DNA of 27,544 bases, taken from NCBI GenBank assembly GCA_030917065.1, contig JAUPVL010000035.1, forward strand, positions 1-27,544. The letters run 5' to 3'. The notes beneath the pieces were generated by a model. That model was not told the origin of the DNA. It did no database searches and saw nothing but the letters and a program-made list of their open reading frames with translations. The position numbers and the translations under genes are program-made. The DNA comes from Patescibacteria group bacterium. GTDB lineage: Bacteria > Patescibacteriota > Saccharimonadia > CAILAD01 > BJGX01. Of the stretch, positions 13,294-18,664 are shown piece by piece; position 1 is the first letter of the stretch, and each line of letters begins with the position of its first letter.

Positions 13294-14430
13294 ATGACTA
13301 TTAGCAAAAAAATATTCTCTGCCATCAATAAGTTCGTACCAAAAAGAAACAACGGTGCGGTTCCGCCAGAAGCAGAAAAAGAAGTCGGATATATACTAGA
13401 AGATATGCGATCCAAGATATTCTTTGGTATTGTGTTCTTTGTGCTAGGGGTTTTGCTATACATCACTCTCAAGCCTTACTTAAGTGCTGTTGTTCTTGCG
13501 ATACTAGTTGCTGCGCTTATCCACCCAATATTTGTTAGGTTGCAACGCAAGCTCAAATGGTCACCGCGTATCATCACCAGCCTGATTGTAACCATTTTGG
13601 TGATTATCGTTATATCACTAGTATTCTTTATAGGTCGTAATCTAGTACAAGAAGCTATAGCGCTCAGTAGCTCAATCAATGCCTATATCAATAGTGGACA
13701 AGTAGTTGAGTTACAAGACAAGATACAAGAAATCCTCAAGCTCAATGGCGTCGAGAGTCAAGATATCGGTAAACTCACCACTTCTATACTGCAGCAAGCG
13801 AGTGGCCAACTTGCAAGCTTTGCAACCGGTTTTATTCAAAATAGTTTTGCATTCTTTGTGAGTGTGACGATATTTTTGGCTGGTCTAGTATTGCTCATAC
13901 CTCGTATGAGTAGTATCAAAAAAATGGCAGTAGACATATCGCCCCTTGGACCTTCTATTACTAAAGACTACATAGACAAGACAAGGTTGCTACTAAGAGG
14001 TGCTGTAGTTGGTTCATTTTTTATAAGCCTTACAGCGTCTACACTGATGGGCATTACATTCTGGCTTCTAGGAGTAGAGAACGCACTGCTGTTTGCTGTG
14101 TTAGCATTCTTCCTAGGATTCATACCTTATCTTGGTACTACTATTTTTACTTTCGGTGCTGCTATCATCTTCGCTCTTACGGGAGATTATACGAGTGCCG
14201 TTATTATACTTCTATTACAACTACTCATCCTCAATCAACTAGATCTAGTATTTCGCCCTATCTCTATGCCTAAAAAAGTACGCATACATCCTGCCCTTAT
14301 GATCATCGCGGTGTTGGCGGGTATTGCTAGTTTCGGTATGATAGGGATTATTTTCGGCCCCACAATCCTAGTACTTTTCATTAGTTCTGTGCAGATATAC
14401 CAGCAAAACTATGGGAATAATGAAGACTAG
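13294..14430 (+). CDS. AI-2E/PerM family transporter-like membrane protein
   Basis: This protein of about 378 aa has the family layout: a cytoplasmic N-terminus, TM pairs near the start (GIVFFVLGVLLYITLKPYL and SLIVTILVIIVISLVFFIG), a long amphipathic periplasmic region with YINSGQVVELQDKIQEIL, and a C-terminal TM cluster carrying GFIPYLGTTIF and NQLDLVFRPISMPKKVRIHP. These last motifs are characteristic of the AI-2E/PerM (formerly UPF0118) family, whose members act as autoinducer-2 exporters or sodium/proton antiporters. The substrate is unassigned here. The start is uncertain between 13294, 13285 and 13249. The first is preferred because of the TATAAT spacing, though GAGG lies 4 bases before the 13285 ATG. 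The TAG stop overlaps the convergent gene's stop in a CTAG. Confidence 0.9.
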   Translation: MTISKKIFSAINKFVPKRNNGAVPPEAEKEVGYILEDMRSKIFFGIVFFVLGVLLYITLKPYLSAVVLAILVAALIHPIFVRLQRKLKWSPRIITSLIVTILVIIVISLVFFIGRNLVQEAIALSSSINAYINSGQVVELQDKIQEILKLNGVESQDIGKLTTSILQQASGQLASFATGFIQNSFAFFVSVTIFLAGLVLLIPRMSSIKKMAVDISPLGPSITKDYIDKTRLLLRGAVVGSFFISLTASTLMGITFWLLGVENALLFAVLAFFLGFIPYLGTTIFTFGAAIIFALTGDYTSAVIILLLQLLILNQLDLVFRPISMPKKVRIHPALMIIAVLAGIASFGMIGIIFGPTILVLFISSVQIYQQNYGNNED

Positions 14431-15107
14431 GCTTTTACTCCAAAGACGCCAAATCCTTTTATTAGAAGATAAATACCAAATACAATAAGAAGAGATAGTG
14501 TTATCTCTCTCATATGGCGATTTATCAAGCTCTTCAGGGAGGACAGTATCTTTTCGGATCTCTTAGGTAATAGTATGAATATAAGAAGTGGCGTAAATAT
14601 CATGAGCAGTGTAATGACTATAGATATTATTAGCAATATGCTTTTTTGTGCCGTATCCAGACTAGAAATAGCAATATCTTTGACTGCAGGTACAAAAAGT
14701 ACCAATGTAGAGAAATTGGTAATCATTAGTGCTACTCCCAGTGCAATAAGTTTGCTATAGCTCTGGTCGTGGTGCAAGTCTGGTTTTGTAGTTTTGGCCT
14801 TGTCTTCTTTTGTCTTTAGTGCAACTCGCACAGCTAGTCCTAGTAATACTAATCCAGCAACAAGGTCTATCCAAGAGCTAACGACGGTGTTTTTGGGAGC
14901 GAAGTCGATATGAGAAAAAAGAAATATACCAGGGATACCAATGAGTAGTAGTGGTATGGTGGCGCCTAGTAGATATACAAAGCCTTTGACTATAGTAGAT
15001 TTGTTGCTTGTAGCCAGTACCGTTATCATACCCGTAGCGGCAACTGGGCTAATAGCAGCACCCAAGAGTAAAGGCAATATCTGTAAAAATACTACGTACA
15101 TGTTCAT
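14427..15107 (-). CDS. GAP-family (SfLAP-like) six-TM membrane protein
   Basis: This 226-aa protein has about six TM helices and a charged cytoplasmic loop in the middle (KTKEDKAKTTKPDLHHDQ, about 102-119). The opening LPLLLGAAISPVAATGMI and the later MITNFSTLVLFVPAVKDIA suit the GAP/Sap family related to LysE-type exporters, known in mycobacteria for placing sulfolipid at the cell surface. Export of a small molecule or lipid is the family expectation, and the cargo is unknown. Its TAG stop and the TAG of the permease overlap head-on in CTAG (14427-14430). TGT-TATCAT ends 7 bases before the ATG. Confidence 0.8.
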   Translation of the reverse strand: MNMYVVFLQILPLLLGAAISPVAATGMITVLATSNKSTIVKGFVYLLGATIPLLLIGIPGIFLFSHIDFAPKNTVVSSWIDLVAGLVLLGLAVRVALKTKEDKAKTTKPDLHHDQSYSKLIALGVALMITNFSTLVLFVPAVKDIAISSLDTAQKSILLIISIVITLLMIFTPLLIFILLPKRSEKILSSLKSLINRHMREITLSLLIVFGIYLLIKGFGVFGVKA

Positions 15108-15114
15108 AATACTT

Positions 15115-15123
15115 ATGATAACA
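15115..15123 (-). promoter_or_regulatory. Extended -10 promoter of the GAP-family gene (leaderless)
   Basis: On the minus strand TGT-TATCAT spans 15123..15115 and ends 7 bases before the ATG at 15107. No Shine-Dalgarno fits between. Confidence 0.55.
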
Positions 15124-15183
15124 TTTTATTTGCAGAAGCATAAGCTCAACAGGTGAAATGAAAATTTTCCAACCTTAAGAGTG

Positions 15184-15212
15184 TTGACATTATTGATATA
15201 TATCTGTAATAT
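15184..15212 (+). promoter_or_regulatory. Consensus promoter of the 15.2-kb small unit
   Basis: Perfect TTGACA at 15184-15189 and TAATAT at 15207-15212 are exactly 17 bases apart. Transcription should start near 15219, a few bases before an ATG at 15223. Confidence 0.75.
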
Positions 15213-15222
15213 ACATCGTGCT

Positions 15223-15327
15223 ATGAATCAAATTAGCCATACAACCAAAAAACATACCTCAAATCCTTATCTTGTTAGTCGACAAGACGGATTTATGTTT
15301 GCTATGGCTCATTTGTTTTCTCAATAA
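15223..15327 (+). CDS. Possible 34-aa small protein (or sRNA body)
   Basis: An ATG at 15223 opens a 34-codon frame ending in TAA. The peptide starts MNQISHTTKKHTSNPYLVSR and ends FAMAHLFSQ, a basic first half and a hydrophobic, Met/Phe-rich end. It sits between a near-perfect promoter and a perfect terminator, so a short RNA of about 160 bases is very likely. Whether the RNA is translated is open: there is no Shine-Dalgarno, but the ATG is only 10 bases after the -10, as in the leaderless genes. I do not recognise the sequence. Confidence 0.45.
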   Translation: MNQISHTTKKHTSNPYLVSRQDGFMFAMAHLFSQ

Positions 15328-15357
15328 ATTTTAGAACTTATTTATTAAATGCAATGA

Positions 15358-15380
15358 GCCTCCAAGTCGGAGGCATTTTT
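15358..15380 (+). terminator. Intrinsic terminator of the small unit
   Basis: GCCTCC (15358-15363) pairs perfectly with GGAGGC (15369-15374) around AAGTC, followed by ATTTTT. It closes the unit that begins at 15184. Confidence 0.88.
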
Positions 15381-15434
15381 GATTCAAAAAACGCACATTT
15401 TACACTGGTTGTAATCCTTACTTGGGGGCTCCTT

Positions 15435-15470
15435 GGGTTTTATAACCCCTAGGCTGTAATCGCAGCCTAG
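15435..15470 (+). promoter_or_regulatory. Two tandem hairpins in the leader of the GNAT gene
   Basis: GGGTT-TTAT-AACCC (15435-15448) is directly followed by CTAGGCTG-TAATCG-CAGCCTAG (15449-15470), two perfect stems 24 bases before the GNAT ATG. There is no U run, so they do not look like a terminator. They could stabilise the mRNA, bind a regulator or mask initiation. No clear -10/-35 pair is seen in the 60 bases before them. Confidence 0.55.
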
Positions 15471-15494
15471 TCTCTACAGAGAAAAGAGAAAGCA

Positions 15495-16160
15495 ATGTTT
15501 GGTTTCCCTATGCGCGTGACCCTAGACGATGGACGTATCGTATTGATGCGTCCGATGGTTGAGGCAGAAATGCCTAAAGTATCACAACAAATATCACGAT
15601 ATGAAATCTGCAAGCACCTCTCACTCAACGGAGCACAAAGCTCCGAGCAAGAGCTGGAATGGTTGAAACGAAAGTATACTGATCCTAGCTCAGTAGGCTG
15701 GGGTGTGGCTCTGGCAGAGAGCTCCGATGATGTGAATGGCCGTTTGATCGGCAGTAGCGGAATCGAAGGTATTACCAACCACCGCGGCGAGTCTGGTGTT
15801 GTGCTGTGGGACAACAGGCTGTGGGGTAGCGGCATCGCTACCGCCATACACAGCGCTCGTTGCTGGTATGCAGTGAATTGCCACCACTTTGTAGCTATAG
15901 ATAGTGGAGCGGACCAAGCCAATGTGGGTAGTATCCGTGCACTTAAGCGCGTAGGCTACACACAAACTGGTGTGGATTATAATCGTGGGTATGCAAATGG
16001 CAAAATTTGCCATGGTGTCAAACTGCTATGGGTCAATCCTGTAGAACACGTCTGGAACTACTTCTGGGCTGACAGTAAGCCCCCGAAGCAGTTTATTGAG
16101 GGGCGTAAGCGTGCTCTAGCTGCCCTTGACTGGGCTTCTACGCATGTAGTGCTTCTGTAG
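15495..16160 (+). CDS. GNAT family N-acetyltransferase
   Basis: This 221-aa protein reads as a RimJ/RimL-type GNAT. It begins with a strand-rich part (MRVTLDDGRIVLMRPM), has an acetyl-CoA loop in RLWGSGIAT (R-x2-G-x-G/A pattern, about 108-116), and carries the typical ANVGSIRALKRVGY motif (about 141-154). About 45 residues after the GNAT core (HVWNYFWADSKPPKQFIEGRK onward) form an extra C-terminal segment I do not recognise. Substrate options include a protein N-terminus, an amino group on a metabolite or an antibiotic, and sequence does not choose. The ATG is preceded only by a weak purine run (AAGAGAAAG). Codon use is more G+C-rich than its neighbours, which may indicate transfer. Tandem hairpins precede it and a terminator follows. 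Confidence 0.85.
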   Translation: MFGFPMRVTLDDGRIVLMRPMVEAEMPKVSQQISRYEICKHLSLNGAQSSEQELEWLKRKYTDPSSVGWGVALAESSDDVNGRLIGSSGIEGITNHRGESGVVLWDNRLWGSGIATAIHSARCWYAVNCHHFVAIDSGADQANVGSIRALKRVGYTQTGVDYNRGYANGKICHGVKLLWVNPVEHVWNYFWADSKPPKQFIEGRKRALAALDWASTHVVLL

Positions 16161-16167
16161 AGAATAG

Positions 16168-16208
16168 GCTCCCTAGCCTCAGTCTTATTCTGAGTTAGGG
16201 AGCTTTTC
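16168..16208 (+). terminator. Intrinsic terminator of the GNAT gene
   Basis: GCTCCCTA (16168-16175) pairs with TAGGGAGC (16196-16203), with an inner CTCAG/CTGAG stem, followed by TTTTCTC. It ends just before the stop codon of the convergent gene at 16215. Confidence 0.9.
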
Positions 16209-16214
16209 TCATGT

Positions 16215-16736
16215 CTAATTCTTATCAGTTTTAAAATTTGCAACCTTACTGTCAGGAAATTCATCCTTATAAGTACCAAATATCCAATCTAGTCCATAAA
16301 ATACTATTCCGTAATTATATGGACCCCAGTGATGGATGTCGTGTAGTTTTTGTATCTTTATGAATCTACTATTCTTTGCGAGCCAATGGTTCTTGACGTG
16401 AAATTTAGAGTGTAAATAGCTGATAACAAACTTCGCATAAATAAGTCCAGAAACAATCATGATATAGTTGTATGGTTTCGGTGCAACAATGTATAGAAAA
16501 ATAATAATAAGTAATCCCAGTACGTACCAACTCCAAGAATTGGCACTTTTATATTTATTGTTCTTATTGCGTAACTTATCAACAGGGTAGTCCTTGTTGT
16601 GGTGCACGATATGTCGTGCAACTACTGCTTTTCCAAGTATTCCGTGATGCTCCGCCCAACGGTGCCATACATAACCACCTACCTCTACTGCCATCATTCC
16701 GGCTAAAACCGATAGTATTATATAAACAATCTGCAT
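16215..16736 (-). CDS. Fatty acid hydroxylase / sterol desaturase superfamily membrane protein
   Basis: This 173-aa membrane protein has the three histidine boxes expected of diiron hydroxylases: H25-x4-H30-H31 in HRWAEHH, H42-x2-H45-H46 in RHIVHH, and a C-terminal HDIHH, with additional His in YLHSKFHVKNH. Hydrophobic segments lie at about 3-20, 70-88 and 90-110. The ending HHWGPYNYGIVFYGLDWIFGTY is the classic superfamily tail. It resembles the short CrtZ-like carotenoid hydroxylases in size, so the substrate may be a lipid or carotenoid rather than a sterol. Its ATG starts one base after the trmD stop (TAA-G-ATG), so it is probably coupled to trmD. Confidence 0.85.
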   Translation of the reverse strand: MQIVYIILSVLAGMMAVEVGGYVWHRWAEHHGILGKAVVARHIVHHNKDYPVDKLRNKNNKYKSANSWSWYVLGLLIIIFLYIVAPKPYNYIMIVSGLIYAKFVISYLHSKFHVKNHWLAKNSRFIKIQKLHDIHHWGPYNYGIVFYGLDWIFGTYKDEFPDSKVANFKTDKN

Positions 16737-16737
16737 C

Positions 16738-17412
16738 TTAAAAATCTATGAGGTCTGGTCTATTTGATTTGGTTTTTACAAGAGCGTTTTCTTTGCGCCA
16801 TTTACTGATGGCTGCGTGGTCTCCGCTTCTTAAGACTTCAGGTACTTTCTTGTCTTTATAAGTTTCTGGTCTAGTGTATTGAGGATATTCTAGTATGCCA
16901 GATGAGAATGATTCATCTTTGTTTGACTGATCATCGCCAAGTACACCGGGAATAAGTCTTGTAACACTATCAGCCAACACCATAGCGGGTATCTCACCTC
17001 CTGTGAGTACATAGTCACCAATTGAAATTTCATAGTCTACAATGTCGTTGATTCTTTCATCAAAACCTTCGTAGTGCCCACAAAGTATTATCAGCCCATC
17101 TTCTTGAGAGAGTTTGGTAGCCAACCGCTGATTGTATTGCCTACCTCTTGGGCTCATCATTACGACCTTACTATGCTTGTCGGTTTTTCTTATCATTTCT
17201 ACTGCTTCAAATACCGGCTCTGGCTTCAAAACCATTCCTGCTCCGCCTCCATAGGGCACATCATCTACTGTTTTGTGTTTTCCTATTCCAAAATCTCTTA
17301 AATTAACAAGCTTGTATTCAACCAACTTGAGTTGCTGGGCCTTTAGCAACATGGATGTGTTGAGTACTGGCTCAAACATATTTGGGAATAATGTAATAAT
17401 ATGTATTTTCAT
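16738..17412 (-). CDS. trmD: tRNA (guanine-N1)-methyltransferase
   Basis: This 224-aa trefoil-knot methyltransferase makes m1G37 next to the anticodon, which prevents +1 frameshifting. Motifs are DVPYGGGAGMVLKPEP, the knot loops CGHYEGFDERI and SIGDYVLTGGE (S-adenosylmethionine binding), and EYPQYTRPETY before the C-terminal tRNA-binding domain. It is slightly shorter than the E. coli enzyme (about 255 aa) but complete. The rpsP-KH-trmD order is the classic cluster without rimM. TATAAC ends 7 bases before the ATG and no Shine-Dalgarno is seen. Confidence 0.97.
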   Translation of the reverse strand: MKIHIITLFPNMFEPVLNTSMLLKAQQLKLVEYKLVNLRDFGIGKHKTVDDVPYGGGAGMVLKPEPVFEAVEMIRKTDKHSKVVMMSPRGRQYNQRLATKLSQEDGLIILCGHYEGFDERINDIVDYEISIGDYVLTGGEIPAMVLADSVTRLIPGVLGDDQSNKDESFSSGILEYPQYTRPETYKDKKVPEVLRSGDHAAISKWRKENALVKTKSNRPDLIDF

Positions 17413-17419
17413 AAACTTG

Positions 17420-17425
17420 GTTATA
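17420..17425 (-). promoter_or_regulatory. -10 box of trmD (leaderless candidate)
   Basis: TATAAC on the minus strand at 17425..17420, preceded by TTTG, ends 7 bases before the trmD ATG at 17412. It suggests trmD has its own leaderless transcript besides any read-through from the KH gene. Confidence 0.45.
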
Positions 17426-17477
17426 CAAATAGGCTAACTTGTATATGTAGAAATAATATATACCATCAATAGATCGA

Positions 17478-17924
17478 TCAAATATCAGTATCTAGATCTT
17501 CAATGCCTTCGCGAGCTTTGGCCTTTATATCTGCCACTCTACTATCCGTAACCTCATCTTCGCTATCAGTATTCTCTACCGCAGATTGAGCGCTTGACTC
17601 ATTTTGCTCATTAGCATTCGGCTCTTCATTGCGATTGTCATTGCTGTCATCTGGGCTATTTTTTTCCGAACCTTCAGGCTCACTTATCTTAAGATTATAT
17701 CTCGCTTCATCCTTTGCTCCCAAGACTCGCAAAAGCGTACGAATAGATTTGGCCGTAGCACCTGCTTTGCCGATGATCTTACCCATATCGCTTGGGTCTA
17801 CGCTCAGTTCAAGTAACACGCCTCTATCATCAACTGTTCTAGTTATTACTACCTTGTCTGGATTGTCGACCAGTTGCTTGACTACATACTCAACAAATTC
17901 TTGGTCTTTGTGTGTTTCGCTCAT
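17478..17924 (-). CDS. khpA: KH-domain RNA-binding protein (KhpA-like) with acidic tail
   Basis: The ATG at 17924 is chosen because AAGGAG lies 9 bases upstream. A longer frame beginning with TTG at 17969 would start inside the -10 box. The 148-aa product has one KH domain (about 8-82) with the G52-K-A-G55 loop in MGKIIGKAGATAKSIR, as in KhpA/YlqC, an RNA chaperone that works with KhpB. Usual length is 75-85 aa. Here residues 83-148 are a low-complexity Asp/Glu/Ser/Asn tail that ends REGIEDLDTDI. It is encoded between rpsP and trmD, the normal genomic position of this protein. Confidence 0.92.
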   Translation of the reverse strand: MSETHKDQEFVEYVVKQLVDNPDKVVITRTVDDRGVLLELSVDPSDMGKIIGKAGATAKSIRTLLRVLGAKDEARYNLKISEPEGSEKNSPDDSNDNRNEEPNANEQNESSAQSAVENTDSEDEVTDSRVADIKAKAREGIEDLDTDI

Positions 17925-17960
17925 ATCAGAAATCTCCTTTAGTATTAACTTAATACCTAC

Positions 17961-17989
17961 ATTATACAATCACAGTATCTTTTTAGCAA
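17961..17989 (-). promoter_or_regulatory. Promoter of the KH gene
   Basis: TTGCTA at 17989..17984 and a perfect TATAAT at 17966..17961 are 17 bases apart on the minus strand. The leader is about 30 bases and carries AAGGAG. Confidence 0.65.
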
Positions 17990-18031
17990 AATAAAAAATA
18001 AGTATAGCTACTTTTAGATATTATCTGTGAC

Positions 18032-18562
18032 TTACTTCTTGGGTTCTGAGTCTAGTGTTTTTTCAACCGCCTCAGCAACTTTTTCGGTTGTCTCAGCTTG
18101 TTCTTTGAGATCTTGGTCTTCTTTTTCACTACCAACATCATCTTTTATCTTCTCTGCTTTGTCTTGAGCTTTTTGAGCACTTTCTTCTGCAATAGTGTCG
18201 GTAGAATCAGTTGATTGAGGTGCGGTATCACCACCCTCTGATCCTTCAGGAGTTTCTGCTTTTTCTTCTTTTGGGTCTTCAGCTTTTTTAGTTTTCTTAA
18301 AGCGATCATGAGTTTTGGCCCACTTAGGAAGTGTTATTCCTTCTTTTATGAATATTCTAAGGACTCTATCTGAAGCCTGCGCACCATTGTCTAGGTATTT
18401 TTGTATTTCTTCTTTTTTTAGACTTATCTCTTTAGTGTGTGGATTGTATGTACCTAAGATTGCCAAAAACTTGGAGGTCACTGCGCGTCTCTTGTCTGCA
18501 GCTACGATTCTATATGTTGGATATTTATGACGACCGTGTCTGGCCAAACGAATTACTACCAT
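18032..18562 (-). CDS. rpsP: 30S ribosomal protein S16 with long charged C-terminal tail
   Basis: This protein is 176 aa whereas S16 is usually 80-95. Residues 1-90 are a normal S16 (VVIRLARHGRHKYPTYRIVAAD, FLAILGTYNP, DNGAQASDRVLRIFIKEG). Residues 91-176 are a Glu/Lys/Asp/Ser/Thr/Ala-rich tail with helical charged heptad-like stretches (SAQKAQDKAEKIKDD, ETTEKVAEAVEKTLDS). Such a tail would extend from the 30S body and may be flexible or bind a partner. Some Patescibacteria and Actinobacteria are known to carry S16 extensions, but I cannot verify homology here. AGGA lies 6-7 bases before the ATG. A good promoter is at 18662..18633. Confidence 0.96.
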   Translation of the reverse strand: MVVIRLARHGRHKYPTYRIVAADKRRAVTSKFLAILGTYNPHTKEISLKKEEIQKYLDNGAQASDRVLRIFIKEGITLPKWAKTHDRFKKTKKAEDPKEEKAETPEGSEGGDTAPQSTDSTDTIAEESAQKAQDKAEKIKDDVGSEKEDQDLKEQAETTEKVAEAVEKTLDSEPKK

Positions 18563-18632
18563 TTAATTCCTGATTAATAATTAATATTTTTGCTCAATTT
18601 GTTGTTTATACAAATTATTTCGAATACAGACT

Positions 18633-18662
18633 ATTTTACCTGTAAAATAGCTAATTTGTCAA
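18633..18662 (-). promoter_or_regulatory. Promoter of rpsP, with the -10 inside a palindrome
   Basis: Perfect TTGACA at 18662..18657 and TAAAAT at 18638..18633, 18 bases apart. The -10 is one arm of the palindrome CTATTTTA-CCTG-TAAAATAG (about 18631-18650), which may also act as a weak terminator for smc. The leader is about 60 bases. Confidence 0.6.
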
Positions 18663-18664
18663 TA

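Noticed and set aside
17925..17969. Longer KH protein beginning with TTG at 17969
   Set aside because: The TTG lies inside the TATAAT region, so it would not be transcribed. AAGGAG fits the ATG at 17924.
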